Positions 9,165-18,090 of a DNA stretch of 64,000 nucleotides are shown one piece after another. The notes under the pieces are model-generated. The model saw nothing but the letters and a program-made list of their open reading frames with translations, was not told the DNA's origin and searched no databases. Each line of letters opens with the position of its first letter. Positions within the stretch are counted from its first letter, which is position 1. Position numbers and translations under genes: made by a program. The stretch lies in the NCBI RefSeq assembly GCF_014836495.1, contig NZ_JACSQT010000001.1, positions 620,001-684,000 of the forward strand. Direction: 5' to 3'. Source of the DNA: Cytobacillus stercorigallinarum. GTDB lineage: Bacteria; Bacillota; Bacilli; Bacillales; Cytobacillaceae.

Positions 9165-9881
9165 ATGGATAATGAAGTAAAAGTGTTAGTTGTAGACGAT
9201 GAAGAGAGAATTCGCCGATTATTAAAAATGTATTTAGAGAGAGAAGACTATGTTATTGAAGAAGCAGAAGATGGTGATGAGGCCTTAGAAAAAGCTTTAA
9301 CAAATGAATATGATGTCATTCTTTTAGATCTAATGATGCCGGGGAAAGATGGGATAGAAGTTTGTAAAGAAATAAGAGAAATTAAAACTACCCCAATCAT
9401 TATGTTAACGGCAAAAGGAGAGGAAGTAAATCGCGTCCAAGGATTTGAAGTAGGTACAGATGATTATATCGTCAAGCCATTCAGTCCTAGGGAAGTGGTA
9501 TTAAGAGTAAAGGCATTGCTAAGAAGATCGTCTAAATCTTCTTACGTACCACCAGAAACAACGGCCAAAGATATCATTGTTTTTCCTTATTTAACCATAG
9601 ATAATGATGCTCACCGTGTATTAGCGGATGGTAAAGAAGTAAGCTTAACGCCTAAAGAATATGAGTTGCTTTATTTTCTAGCTAAAGCCCCAGATAAAGT
9701 GTTTGATCGTGAACAGTTATTAAAAGAAGTATGGCATTATGAGTTCTTTGGTGACTTGCGTACAGTAGACACACATGTAAAAAGATTGAGGGAAAAATTA
9801 AACAAAGTATCAGAGCAAGCTGCTAGAATGATTGTTACTGTTTGGGGAGTGGGTTATAAGTTTGAGGTTGTAAATGAATGA
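9165..9881 (+). CDS. resD: Response regulator ResD
   Basis: This OmpR-family regulator controls aerobic and anaerobic respiration genes. The 238-aa protein has a receiver domain with acidic pair D11/D12, phosphoacceptor D55 (ILLDLMMPG) and K104. A winged-helix DNA-binding domain follows (about 140-235, with RTVDTHVKRLREKL as recognition helix). AAAGGAG stands 8 nt before the ATG. It overlaps resE by 4 nt (ATGA). Known targets in this window, by homology, include resABC and possibly qcr. Confidence 0.95.
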   Translation: MDNEVKVLVVDDEERIRRLLKMYLEREDYVIEEAEDGDEALEKALTNEYDVILLDLMMPGKDGIEVCKEIREIKTTPIIMLTAKGEEVNRVQGFEVGTDDYIVKPFSPREVVLRVKALLRRSSKSSYVPPETTAKDIIVFPYLTIDNDAHRVLADGKEVSLTPKEYELLYFLAKAPDKVFDREQLLKEVWHYEFFGDLRTVDTHVKRLREKLNKVSEQAARMIVTVWGVGYKFEVVNE

Positions 9882-11653
9882 GGTTATGGCATAGTGTTGT
9901 AGGAAAACTATGGGCAACCTTTCTTATACTGGTCTCGTTTGTCTTATTTATTTTAACGATTATGTTGCTGCAATTCTTTGAGAATTATCATATTGACCAA
10001 ACAGAAAAGGGATTGAAGGCGACTGCTAATAAAATAGCAATGATCTTGGAGAAACATGATCGTGAAATAGGGCTAGAAATTGCTTGGGAGTTAGTAGATG
10101 AAGTGACAAAAGTAATCATTATTGCTGATGATCAAGTGTACTATTCTCCTAATGAAAGTCAAACATTTGAGTTGCCACTTTCCTATTTACATGGAGACCC
10201 AGATTTAAAAGCTGTTTTTACAAAAAATGAATCAGTGACTAAGGTGTCATCTTATTTAACGAATGGTGCAGAAGGTAATATAGATAATCCTGATATACTG
10301 ATTAGTGGGGTACCACTTCCGCCTTCAAATGAAAATGATGGTGCAGTATTTATATATCAATCTTTAGAGGTTATGCAAGAAACAACAGAGTCAACGACTA
10401 AGTTTACTTTGTTAGCTGCAGGAGTAGCGATTATTTTAACAACTATTTTTGCTTTCTTCTTGTCAACGAGGATTACTGCCCCGCTTAGAAAAATGAAAGA
10501 AGCTGTAACAGCAGCATCACGAGGGAATTTCGATACGAAAGTACCTTATCTTTCTAAAGATGAAATAGGTGATTTAGCGATTACCTTTAATCGAATGGGT
10601 CGGCAGTTGAAATATAATATTGATGCCCTAAGTCAAGAGAAAGAACAACTCTCTAGCATTTTAAGCAGTATGGCAGACGGTGTATTCACCTTTAGTAAAG
10701 ATGGTGAGATTGTCATAACCAATCCACCTGCGGATCGTTTTTTGCGGAATTGGTCCTATGAACGTGAAGATGGACTCACGAATAGTGTACCTGCTTATGT
10801 AATGGAGTTGTTCCAAACAGCTGTAAATACAGAAAGTGAAAGTATAGGTGAAGTGACGATTCAAGGGCGAACTTGGGTAATGATTATTAGCCCTTTATAT
10901 AATGAAACCTATATTCGCGGTGCAGTTGCAGTGATCCGTGATATGACAGAGGAACGCCAACTTGATAAATTACGCAAAGATTTTATTGCCAACGTTTCTC
11001 ATGAACTACGTACACCCATTGCTTTAATGCAAGGATATAGTGAAGCCATTGTCGATGACATCGCTGGTACTGAGGATGAGAAGAAAGAAATGGCTAAAGT
11101 TATTTATGATGAATCGTTAAGAATGAGTAGACTTGTGAATGAACTATTAGATATCGCAAGAATGGAAGCAGGCCATATTCAGCTTATTCGTGAAGCTGTA
11201 GAAGTAAAAGCCTTTATCCTAAAAGTCACCCGAAAGTTTCAAAGACTGGCGGCTGAAAAGAAAATTACATTGTCTGAGTCATTGGAAGATAAAGGGGTGT
11301 GGGCAAGCTTTGATCCTGATCGTATGGAGCAAGTGTTGACCAATTTGATAGATAATGCGATTAGACATACTCCTGAAGGTGGACAAGTCACGGTCGTTCA
11401 ACATAGTAACGAAAAAGGGCTAATGATAGAGGTTGTTGATTCTGGGTCTGGAATTCCAGAAGAAGATTTACCATTTGTATTTGAAAGGTTTTATAAAGCA
11501 GATAAAGCACGAACAAGAGGAAGATCTGGAACAGGACTGGGCCTTGCAATTGCCAAGAATATTGTCGATACACATAAGGGTCAAATCACTGTTCAGAGTA
11601 AAATTGGACATGGTACGACATTTTCCATCTTTCTTCCGAAAAGTCATGAATGA
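9878..11653 (+). CDS. resE: Sensor histidine kinase ResE
   Basis: This membrane kinase/phosphatase partner of ResD responds to oxygen limitation and nitric oxide. The 591-aa protein has spans near 12-34 and 176-196 flanking an extracytoplasmic sensor region. A HAMP linker (about 197-250), a PAS domain (about 255-355), HisKA with H375 in the motif NVSHELRTP, and an HATPase domain (NLIDNAIRHT, DSGSGIP, GTGLGLAI) follow. It is coupled to resD by a 4-nt overlap. The IS remnant hairpin downstream would end its transcript. Confidence 0.95.
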   Translation: MRLWHSVVGKLWATFLILVSFVLFILTIMLLQFFENYHIDQTEKGLKATANKIAMILEKHDREIGLEIAWELVDEVTKVIIIADDQVYYSPNESQTFELPLSYLHGDPDLKAVFTKNESVTKVSSYLTNGAEGNIDNPDILISGVPLPPSNENDGAVFIYQSLEVMQETTESTTKFTLLAAGVAIILTTIFAFFLSTRITAPLRKMKEAVTAASRGNFDTKVPYLSKDEIGDLAITFNRMGRQLKYNIDALSQEKEQLSSILSSMADGVFTFSKDGEIVITNPPADRFLRNWSYEREDGLTNSVPAYVMELFQTAVNTESESIGEVTIQGRTWVMIISPLYNETYIRGAVAVIRDMTEERQLDKLRKDFIANVSHELRTPIALMQGYSEAIVDDIAGTEDEKKEMAKVIYDESLRMSRLVNELLDIARMEAGHIQLIREAVEVKAFILKVTRKFQRLAAEKKITLSESLEDKGVWASFDPDRMEQVLTNLIDNAIRHTPEGGQVTVVQHSNEKGLMIEVVDSGSGIPEEDLPFVFERFYKADKARTRGRSGTGLGLAIAKNIVDTHKGQITVQSKIGHGTTFSIFLPKSHE

Positions 11654-11740
11654 TTAGCACTGTTCTTGACGAATTCTCTTGATTCATAAGGAACATTCCA
11701 CACATAAAAAAATATAGTAATTCGTAAACGAACATTCTTG

Positions 11741-11791
11741 AACTGCACCCCAGTAGTTAGACATAATCTAACAACTGGAGGTGCAGTTTTT
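11741..11791 (+). terminator. Hairpin plus T-tract formed by the IS end
   Basis: Arms 11741-11761 and 11767-11788 pair over 20 bp (9, 5 and 6 bp blocks with one mismatch and one bulge), closing on loop CATAA and followed by TTTTTC. It is the only terminator-like structure between resE and sigX. Confidence 0.7.
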
Positions 11792-11850
11792 CTATGGCCA
11801 AATTTAACACTAAGGAAAAGATAGCTACTGTCAAAACGACATATGAATAA
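11741..11850 (+). mobile_element. Solo end of an IS3-family element (decayed)
   Basis: AACTGCACCCCAGTAGTTAGACA resembles, from memory, the terminal sequence of IS3/IS150-type elements. It is followed by a truncated OrfA start: an ATG at 11794 encodes MAKFNTKEKIATVKTTYE and then a stop at 11848-11850. The remaining transposase and the other end are missing. The end folds into a 20-bp hairpin (listed as terminator). It lies between resE and sigX, which are adjacent in B. subtilis. Identification rests on recall of the family ends and the MAK(F/Y)-EKI-type OrfA start. Confidence 0.6.
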
Positions 11851-11999
11851 CATTGTATTTTCCGATGATTCAGACAGAATGTAACCAACTTGTGTCCGAA
11901 AACAGCTTGATACTAAAAGGTAACAGGAAGCGAAATGAGCAAGTAGAGATTTCCTAAAGAAATCCTTCCATTTTAATTTCATTAATACTATAGTTAGAG

Positions 12000-12026
12000 T
12001 GTAACTTTTTTAATTCTAATAACGAC
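12000..12026 (+). promoter_or_regulatory. Sigma-X autoregulatory promoter
   Basis: TGTAAC (12000-12005), a 17-nt spacer and CGAC (12023-12026) match the ECF sigma-X consensus exactly. It lies 30 nt before the deduced sigX start, as expected for autoregulation. Confidence 0.8.
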
Positions 12027-12055
12027 TATTATTTATGAACGGGGAGGGGAAGTTA

Positions 12056-12607
12056 TTGGACTCCGTTTTCGATGAATTATATACAAAATACCATCAGGAT
12101 GTATTTCAATTCCTATTTTATATGGTGAGAGATCGAGAGCTGGCAGAAGATCTTATGCAAGAAGTATATATAAGAGTTTTGAAATCATATGATAAATTCG
12201 AAGGCAAGAGTAGTGAAAAAACGTGGTTATTCTCTATTGCAAGGAATGTGGCAATTGATTCATTTAGAAAACAAAAAGGCTGGAAACAAAAAATAATTGA
12301 AAAGTTTGATTGGTCAAAGCAACAGATTAAAGATGAACACCCTATGCCAGAAGAAGTTGTTATGCAAAGCCAGGAAATCCAAATGATTTATCGGTGCATG
12401 GAGAAGTGTTCAGTCGATCAACGAACGGTTATTATAATGAGATATATTCAAGAATTATCCATTGCTGAGACGGCAGCAACGTTAGGTTGGACGGAAAGTA
12501 AAGTGAAAACTACGCAACATAGAGCATTAAAGGCTCTGAAGAAAAACATGTCTGACATGTGGGAAAAGGAGGGGTTAAATAGTGAAAAAACAAGATTGGA
12601 AAGATGA
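12056..12607 (+). CDS. sigX: ECF RNA polymerase sigma factor SigX
   Basis: This extracytoplasmic-function sigma factor controls cell-surface charge genes and resistance to cationic peptides. The start is taken as TTG at 12056 (183 aa). GGGGAGGGGA (12041-12050) ends 5 nt before it, and the resulting N-terminus MDSVFDELYTKYHQDVFQFL aligns with B. subtilis SigX. An in-frame ATG at 12035 lies upstream of that ribosome site. Region 2 (AEDLMQEVYIRVLKSYDKFEG, EKTWLFSIARNVAIDSFRKQ) and region 4 (ELSIAETAATLGWTESKVKT) are clear. rsiX overlaps its end by 26 nt. Confidence 0.93.
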   Translation: MDSVFDELYTKYHQDVFQFLFYMVRDRELAEDLMQEVYIRVLKSYDKFEGKSSEKTWLFSIARNVAIDSFRKQKGWKQKIIEKFDWSKQQIKDEHPMPEEVVMQSQEIQMIYRCMEKCSVDQRTVIIMRYIQELSIAETAATLGWTESKVKTTQHRALKALKKNMSDMWEKEGLNSEKTRLER

Positions 12608-13895
12608 TCACATCGAAGAACTATTGAAACAACTTCCTAAAATCACCAACCACATAAGTAAGCAAGATATGTATCAACAAATGATGATATATAAAGAGCA
12701 GAAGAAAAGAAAAAGGTGGCTAACCCCCTCTGTAGCTTCAGCAGTTGCAGTTTTATTATTATGTATTCTCGTTCCGACCATGATTAACTTTCAAGATTCA
12801 GCCGGAAGTGATGTAGATAATAGCGAGCAAGAGAACCAAGTCGCATCGAATGCCACTCAACCAAAGGATGCAAACGATGGAATCACAAATGATGAGATTA
12901 CAAATGATGAGATTACAAATGATGAAAGTAATCCTACGCAAGGAAATACGGAAGATAAGGTAGAGAATGAAGAAGGAACGCCAAAAGGAGATATCGACCA
13001 GACAGGGGATATTTATGCTCAAAATGAACAGGCAGGAGATGCCGATGATGGTAATGAACAACCAGTGATTGAACCAACTGCAGTCTATGCGGAAGATATT
13101 AAAGGTCAAGAGGAAGTTTTAACATATTCTATACCAGATCATAATGTTCAAAATTTTATCCCCATTAGTGTGATGGTAAATAAAGAAGCAGAACTGTCTA
13201 AAATGGAATTATTCATTAATTATATGTCAGAATTAAAAGAAGCGGAATGGGGATTAGGGGAGCTAAACCCATTTGATGCGGACTTTCATTATGATTCTTC
13301 AAATCAAGTGCTTACAGTTGATTTTCATGCTGCAACAAATATTACTACAAGCAGTCAATCAGAAACAATTAAAGAAATATTAACGGATATGATGGCTGAT
13401 TTTAATATAAAAAAGATCGATTTATTAACAGATGGTGAACAAGGGGTAGAGATGGGAAATGAAGGCTTTACAGAAGAAATAAATCAAGTAGATACGCCTA
13501 ATAAATCTGCCTACTATTTTTACTATCCTAATGAAGAGTGGACAACGCCTTTCCTTGTTCCGTTTAGAAAAAAAATAAACTCGGTGACAGATGCGTTTGC
13601 AGCGATGAAAACAGGTATTGAAACATATAACTTGAAAGCTTCTATACCTGATGACATTGACTTTGAAACGGAAGTCGTGTCCGATGAACAATTATTAATC
13701 ACTTTTGAAGATGATGCTGATATTAAGAATGATGAGGAAACTTTATATACGATTGAAGCAATTCTATTAACGGCCAAGGAATTTGAATATAATGAGGTTA
13801 AGTTGGAAAATACCGAAATTGATCAAATTGGTCGGTTTGATTTAGAAAAAGAAATTCAAGTGCCAGTAGCACCTAATAAAAGGGATTTGCCATAA
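12582..13895 (+). CDS. rsiX: Anti-sigma-X factor RsiX
   Basis: This single-pass membrane protein is predicted to hold SigX inactive through its cytoplasmic N-terminus. The 437-aa product has an N-terminal sigma-binding region (about 1-45), one membrane span near 47-68, and an acidic low-complexity linker (about 70-165) containing the TNDEI repeat. A large extracytoplasmic region resembling GerMN-type folds follows. It is longer than B. subtilis RsiX (about 368 aa), mainly through the linker. GTG start with AAAGGAGGGG 7 nt upstream, inside sigX. Confidence 0.88.
   Translation: MKKQDWKDDHIEELLKQLPKITNHISKQDMYQQMMIYKEQKKRKRWLTPSVASAVAVLLLCILVPTMINFQDSAGSDVDNSEQENQVASNATQPKDANDGITNDEITNDEITNDESNPTQGNTEDKVENEEGTPKGDIDQTGDIYAQNEQAGDADDGNEQPVIEPTAVYAEDIKGQEEVLTYSIPDHNVQNFIPISVMVNKEAELSKMELFINYMSELKEAEWGLGELNPFDADFHYDSSNQVLTVDFHAATNITTSSQSETIKEILTDMMADFNIKKIDLLTDGEQGVEMGNEGFTEEINQVDTPNKSAYYFYYPNEEWTTPFLVPFRKKINSVTDAFAAMKTGIETYNLKASIPDDIDFETEVVSDEQLLITFEDDADIKNDEETLYTIEAILLTAKEFEYNEVKLENTEIDQIGRFDLEKEIQVPVAPNKRDLP
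12885..12925 (+). repeat. In-frame 15-bp tandem repeat in rsiX
   Basis: ACAAATGATGAGATT is repeated 2.7 times without mismatch and encodes T-N-D-E-I units. The unit length is a multiple of three, so slippage would change linker length without a frameshift. Confidence 0.9.
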
Positions 13896-13903
13896 TAAAG
13901 AAC

Positions 13904-13953
13904 AAAAAGTTGGTAATTATGACTAGTAAAGTCTATTATTACCAACTTTTTTT
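13904..13953 (+). terminator. Terminator of sigX-rsiX
   Basis: AGTTGGTAAT (13908-13917) pairs with ATTACCAACT (13938-13947), flanked by A-tract and T-tract, with a small inner GACT/AGTC stem. Confidence 0.9.
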
Positions 13954-14135
13954 GTGTCTTTAACAAAGATTATATTGATAAAAGTGCCAAATAAAAAAGT
14001 AAAATTTATTTTTTGTATACATATTTTTTAAAAACTCGTACATAGTAATGGATGTGTTTTTTGGTAGGATTTGTCGTTTATCATAGAAATAATTAATTTG
14101 TCTATAGTATATAATCGCTTTAGGAGGCACAAGTT

Positions 14136-14810
14136 TTGAAGTATAAAGTAAGCCGTTTATTTATGTTCGGAAGTCTATGTATTCTTTGTTTATTGTTCAG
14201 TGGTGAAAATAAAGCTTGGGCAGACTCTTGGCCAGAAAAAACAAAGAATTGGGTATGGCCAGTAGAAGGGGTCATCACAGATACATATGGAACTAGGGGA
14301 GGACATCATAAAGGGATTGATATTGCTGCTGAGATAGGTACACCCATTCATTCAGTTGATAGTGGGGTAGTTACGAGATCATATTTCTCTGATACATATG
14401 GTAATGTTGTGTTTATACAGCATGATAACGATACAGAAACCATTTATGCTCATTTGAAAAAGCGTTTAGTATTTGAAGGTGATGTGATTTCAGCAGGTGA
14501 TACAGTAGGAGAAATGGGGAATACTGGTGATTCCTCTGGTGTTCATTTGCATTTTGAAGTTCACGCAAACGAGTGGACCTTTTCAAAGGAGAATGCGCTT
14601 GATCCTTTTTTAGTATTGAATCATGATGAGGATACCCTGGTTGTTTCAGGAAAAATGAATGGGACTAATATGGATACATATGAAGTGAAATCAGGAGATA
14701 CGTTATGGTCGATTAGTGAAAGATATAATGTGTCGGTAACAGAATTGATTAATAAGAATGGTTTGCGAACGGAAAACATATATCCTTACCAAATATTAAA
14801 GATGCCTTAA
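14136..14810 (+). CDS. Secreted M23 peptidase with C-terminal LysM
   Basis: This is a probable cell-wall endopeptidase of the LytM/M23 zinc family. The 224-aa protein has a signal peptide (residues 1-29, ending AWA), an M23 domain (about 40-160) and one LysM peptidoglycan-binding repeat (about 182-223). Zinc/catalytic residues are present: H58-x3-D62, H106 and H137-L-H139. AGGAGG lies about 9 nt before the TTG start. It stands alone after sigX-rsiX; in B. subtilis I recall a different gene (aroC) near this position. The substrate and the growth phase of expression cannot be read. No clear sporulation promoter was found. Confidence 0.88.
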   Translation: MKYKVSRLFMFGSLCILCLLFSGENKAWADSWPEKTKNWVWPVEGVITDTYGTRGGHHKGIDIAAEIGTPIHSVDSGVVTRSYFSDTYGNVVFIQHDNDTETIYAHLKKRLVFEGDVISAGDTVGEMGNTGDSSGVHLHFEVHANEWTFSKENALDPFLVLNHDEDTLVVSGKMNGTNMDTYEVKSGDTLWSISERYNVSVTELINKNGLRTENIYPYQILKMP

Positions 14811-14928
14811 ACTAAAAAGGAATGCATCTAAGCAAAGGTACATTTAATATGATAAAAATTAACATGGTTTTTATTTTTCAATCAAAATGAATTAAGGTTT
14901 GATTATTCAAAAAAATGTCTAAATCTCA

Positions 14929-14957
14929 TTGTCCATGCCTCTTTTAAGGCGTATAAT
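14929..14957 (+). promoter_or_regulatory. Sigma-A promoter of the PHP phosphoesterase gene
   Basis: TTGTCC, a 17-nt spacer, then TATAAT, 29 nt before the ATG. The spacer contains GCCT...AGGC, a small dyad that might bind a regulator. Confidence 0.75.
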
Positions 14958-14986
14958 TGTTACATACAATTGAGGAGGCAGGCAAA

Positions 14987-15799
14987 ATGTTAACGGATTA
15001 TCATAATCATTTAGAGAACGGTACACTTACATTAGACTATTTAGAACAATTTACAAACGCTGCTAATAGTAAAAATATTGGTTCATTCGGTATTTCTGAA
15101 CATGCTTATCACTTTTATCAAACGGCAGATATTCTGCAAAATAAATGGGTGAATGAAAGACGATATTATGATATGAAGGATTATGTGTCATTATTTCATC
15201 AAGCATGGGATAAAGGAATAGATGTCAAGATGTCTATTGAAATGGATTATACACCTGGAAAGCATAAGGAAATGGAGAAATTCATTCAATCTTATGATTT
15301 TGATTATGTGATTGGCTCTGTCCATTGGGTAGGTGACTTTGGCATCGATTTAGCTGAATACAAAAAGGAATGGGAACGACGCGACCTATACGATGTATAT
15401 CGTAAATATTATGATCAGATAGTCACTTTGGCTCAATCTAATCTATTTGATATTGTTGGCCATATTGACTTAGTGAAGATTTTTAAATATGTTCCACAAG
15501 ATGAAGCGTTTCTCTTAGAACAATACGAAAGAGCAACTGATGCTTTAGCACAATCAAAAACATGTGTGGAAATAAGCAGTGCTGGTTTAAGAAAACCTGT
15601 AGGTGAGCTTTATCCAGATCCAAGATTATTACGAAAATGTTATGAGAAGAATATACCAATCGTTCTATCATCTGATGCTCATTTTCCCGAGCATGTTGGT
15701 GCAGACTTTAATCAATCGCTTGCATTAGCAAAAGAAATTGGTTATTCATCCATCATGACTTTTTCAAAAGGTGAACGTAAAGAATATCCGTTAGGCTAG
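14987..15799 (+). CDS. PHP-domain phosphoesterase, HisJ-like
   Basis: This 270-aa enzyme of the polymerase-and-histidinol-phosphatase superfamily shows the metal motifs DYHNHLE near the N-terminus, a mid-chain GSVHW, GHIDLVK, and SSDAHFP near the C-terminus. The size and layout match HisJ-type histidinol-phosphatases (about 268 aa), but no other his biosynthesis gene apart from the dual-use hisC is in the window, so the substrate is uncertain. The ATG at 14987 is chosen because GAGGAGG sits 8 nt upstream. A GTG at 14957 overlaps the promoter -10. It is a single-gene unit between its own promoter and terminator. Confidence 0.85.
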   Translation: MLTDYHNHLENGTLTLDYLEQFTNAANSKNIGSFGISEHAYHFYQTADILQNKWVNERRYYDMKDYVSLFHQAWDKGIDVKMSIEMDYTPGKHKEMEKFIQSYDFDYVIGSVHWVGDFGIDLAEYKKEWERRDLYDVYRKYYDQIVTLAQSNLFDIVGHIDLVKIFKYVPQDEAFLLEQYERATDALAQSKTCVEISSAGLRKPVGELYPDPRLLRKCYEKNIPIVLSSDAHFPEHVGADFNQSLALAKEIGYSSIMTFSKGERKEYPLG

Positions 15800-15822
15800 G
15801 GTATAATGATAAATAGTTATCA

Positions 15823-15867
15823 AATAAAAAATGAACAGGTTCTAATTGAATCTGTTCATTTTTTATT
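15823..15867. terminator. Bidirectional terminator after the PHP gene
   Basis: A 16-bp perfect stem (15823-15838 with 15852-15867) has an A-rich left arm and a T-rich right arm, so it could act in both directions. Confidence 0.85.
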
Positions 15868-15877
15868 GATTTTGGTT

Positions 15878-15918
15878 ATCTAAAAATAAAGAAGAGTGGT
15901 CGAATAAAGACCACTCTT
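15878..15918 (-). terminator. Terminator of serA
   Basis: Read on the minus strand, a perfect 10-bp stem (AAGAGTGGTC/GACCACTCTT on the plus strand) is followed by a T-rich tract (CTTTATTTTTAG). It lies 12 nt past the serA stop. Confidence 0.75.
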
Positions 15919-15929
15919 ACATGAAGGAA

Positions 15930-17504
15930 TTATAAGATAATAGGATTAATAGAAACAATCTCATCTAAGTTATTCAATAAGGAAAGCTCATTTTCACTTA
16001 ATGGTTTGTCAAAAGCTAGAACCATAATTGCTTCGCCACCTGCTTGTTTACGACCCACTTGCATTGTTGCAATATTAATATGGTGATCTCCAAGTACTTG
16101 ACCTACGTGGCCAATAACACCAGGTCTGTCCATATGTTGAATATAAAGAAGATTGCCCTCTGGTAAGAAGTCAATATTAAAGCCGTTCAAATAGACAATT
16201 CTAGGTCCATAATGATCAATAAAGGTACCTCTAACTGTAAATGCATTTTCTTCGCCTTTTGCTGTGACTGAGATACAGTTGTCATAGCCAAATGCTTCTG
16301 TAGAAATCTTTTCACCAACAGTGATACCACGCTCTTTTGCAGTGAGTAATGCGTTTACTTCATTCACGTTAACATCTATTCTCCCTTTGAAGAAGCCAGA
16401 TAGCATTGCTTTTGTTAAATATGCAGTCTCTAATTCTGTCACTGAACCCGAGTAAGTAATAGAGAGTTCATGTACCCCTTCTTTAACACATTGAGTTAAA
16501 ATATTTCCGATTTGTTTAGAAATTTGGTAAAACGGTTGTATTTTTTCATAGATGTCTTTGGAAATCGCTGGTAAGTTAATTGAATTAGATACTGGATTTC
16601 CTTCAAAGTATGTCCGTACTTCTTGAGCAACTTGTGTTGCTACATTTAATTGTGCTTCTTTTGTTGATGCACCTAAATGTGGAGTTACAATTACATTATC
16701 ATATTTTAAAAGTGGATGTTCACCAGGAGGTTCGGTTTCAAATACGTCTAGTGCAACTCCCCCAACATGTCCATTAGCCACGTATTTAGCTAAATCTTGC
16801 TCGTCAATGATACCACCACGTGCACAATTGAGTAAGCGAACGCCTTTTTTTGTTTTTTTCAATGCCTCTTCATTAATAATCCCTTTTGTTTCTGGTGTAA
16901 GTGGAGTATGAACCGTAATGATATCCGATCTTTGCAGTATTTCATCTAATGTAGTAGATTCTACACCAAGTTTTGCTGCACGTTCTTTCGTTAAAAAGGG
17001 ATCAAATACTAACACACTCATACCAAATACTTTTGCTCGCTTGGCAATTTCACTCCCGATTCTTCCCATACCAACAATCCCAAGGTTTTTACCGAATAGT
17101 TCAGTACCTACATACTGATTTCTTTTCCATTCCAAATTCTTAACTGAGCTATGCGCTTGAGGGATATTTCTCATAAGGGAGGCCATCATAGCAAAAGTAT
17201 GCTCTGCCGTAGAAATTGTGTTTCCGTCTGGTGCATTAATGACGATAATACCTCTTTTAGTTGCTGCTGGGACATCAATATTATCTACACCCACACCTGC
17301 TCTTGCAATGATCTTTAAGTTAGGCATCTCCGCCATTAATTCATCCGTTACTTTTGTAGCACTACGTACTAACAAAGCCTTAATAGTTGATAAATCAACT
17401 TCTGGATCGTCGGTTTTCTTTTGAATAATTTCGGCATTTGTGTCGTTAAGTAAAGGGTATAAGCCTTCTTCACTAATGGCATCAGCCACTAATATTTGAT
17501 ACAT
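15930..17504 (-). CDS. serA: D-3-phosphoglycerate dehydrogenase
   Basis: This enzyme catalyses the first step of serine synthesis, NAD-linked oxidation of 3-phosphoglycerate to phosphohydroxypyruvate. The 524-aa long form has substrate and nucleotide domains (about 1-315, with [13 protein letters not shown] as the NAD-binding loop and the catalytic region [10 protein letters not shown]...TPHLGAST). An intervening ASB domain (about 320-440) and a C-terminal ACT domain (about 450-524, [16 protein letters not shown]) suggest allosteric control by serine. AGGAGGG precedes the ATG. It is monocistronic, reading opposite to its neighbours, with its own promoter and terminator. Confidence 0.96.
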   Translation of the reverse strand: MYQILVADAISEEGLYPLLNDTNAEIIQKKTDDPEVDLSTIKALLVRSATKVTDELMAEMPNLKIIARAGVGVDNIDVPAATKRGIIVINAPDGNTISTAEHTFAMMASLMRNIPQAHSSVKNLEWKRNQYVGTELFGKNLGIVGMGRIGSEIAKRAKVFGMSVLVFDPFLTKERAAKLGVESTTLDEILQRSDIITVHTPLTPETKGIINEEALKKTKKGVRLLNCARGGIIDEQDLAKYVANGHVGGVALDVFETEPPGEHPLLKYDNVIVTPHLGASTKEAQLNVATQVAQEVRTYFEGNPVSNSINLPAISKDIYEKIQPFYQISKQIGNILTQCVKEGVHELSITYSGSVTELETAYLTKAMLSGFFKGRIDVNVNEVNALLTAKERGITVGEKISTEAFGYDNCISVTAKGEENAFTVRGTFIDHYGPRIVYLNGFNIDFLPEGNLLYIQHMDRPGVIGHVGQVLGDHHINIATMQVGRKQAGGEAIMVLAFDKPLSENELSLLNNLDEIVSINPIIL

Positions 17505-17543
17505 GTATGAACCCTCCTAAGTTGGTTACTTAATTATCTGATT

Positions 17544-17572
17544 ATTTTACAAGACGAATATTATTCTGTCAA
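17544..17572 (-). promoter_or_regulatory. Sigma-A promoter of serA
   Basis: On the minus strand TTGACA, a 17-nt spacer and TAAAAT form a near-perfect vegetative promoter. Its -10 is 40 nt before the serA ATG. Confidence 0.85.
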
Positions 17573-17596
17573 TTGGATTTATTGTTTGTGTTTAAA

Positions 17597-17611
17597 ATGG
17601 AAACGCTTTAA
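17597..17611. promoter_or_regulatory. Possible cre (CcpA) site upstream of serA
   Basis: ATGGAAACGCTTTAA matches the consensus WTGNAANCGNWNNCW with one mismatch (A for the conserved C). It lies 25 bp upstream of the serA -35. This is a sequence match only. Confidence 0.35.
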
Positions 17612-17718
17612 TGTAATAAAATAAAACGATCTTCGAGGGAAGAAAATTTTTATCTATTGAGGACAGATGTCCATAATGGAGGGAATGTTTTTAATTCAAG
17701 ATATGTACGATTTTAGGC

Positions 17719-17747
17719 TTCACAAATGAATTGTTTTTCAGTATAAT
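17719..17747 (+). promoter_or_regulatory. Sigma-A promoter of the FMN riboswitch-fmnP unit
   Basis: TTCACA, a 17-nt spacer and TATAAT, ending 24 nt before the riboswitch. Confidence 0.85.
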
Positions 17748-17770
17748 GAAGTTGTCAAATAAATATGGTC

Positions 17771-17931
17771 TATCTTCGGGGCAGGGTGAAATTCCCGACC
17801 GGCGGTGATAAGTATTGAATACTTTAAGCCCGCGAGCCTAAAAGTGGAGTGCAATTAGCATGAAGCGTTTGTATTGGGCAGGATTTGGTGAGAATCCAAA
17901 GCCGACAGTAAAGTCTGGATGGGAGAAGATG
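17771..17931 (+). ncRNA. FMN riboswitch (RFN element)
   Basis: This is a classic RFN aptamer. The P1 arms are ATCTTC (17772-17777) and GAAGAT (17925-17930). The conserved GGGGCAGGGTGAAATTCCCG start, ACCGGCGGTGATAAGT, AGCCCGCGAGCC, GGATTTGGTGAGAATCC and AAGCCGACAGT blocks are all present. A competing stem (AACGTTC 17943-17949 with GAACGTT 17964-17970) and a terminator follow. FMN binding should promote termination and so shut off riboflavin uptake. Confidence 0.97.
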
Positions 17932-17996
17932 GAGGTTCTGCTAACGTTCAAAGTGTACTACACGAACGTTTATTAAGAATGTCTTTGTTCAATTCT

Positions 17997-18026
17997 CCCT
18001 CAAGTTTACTTGAGGGTTTTATTTTG
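17997..18026 (+). terminator. FMN riboswitch expression-platform terminator
   Basis: CCCTCAAG/CTTGAGGG with tetraloop TTTA is followed by TTTTATTTTG. It lies 65 nt before the fmnP start and is the regulated terminator of the riboswitch. Confidence 0.85.
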
Positions 18027-18090
18027 CAAAGACGCTTATTTGCTGAACTTTCTTCTATAGGAGAGATAGCCTAAAAGGAGAGAGGAAAAA

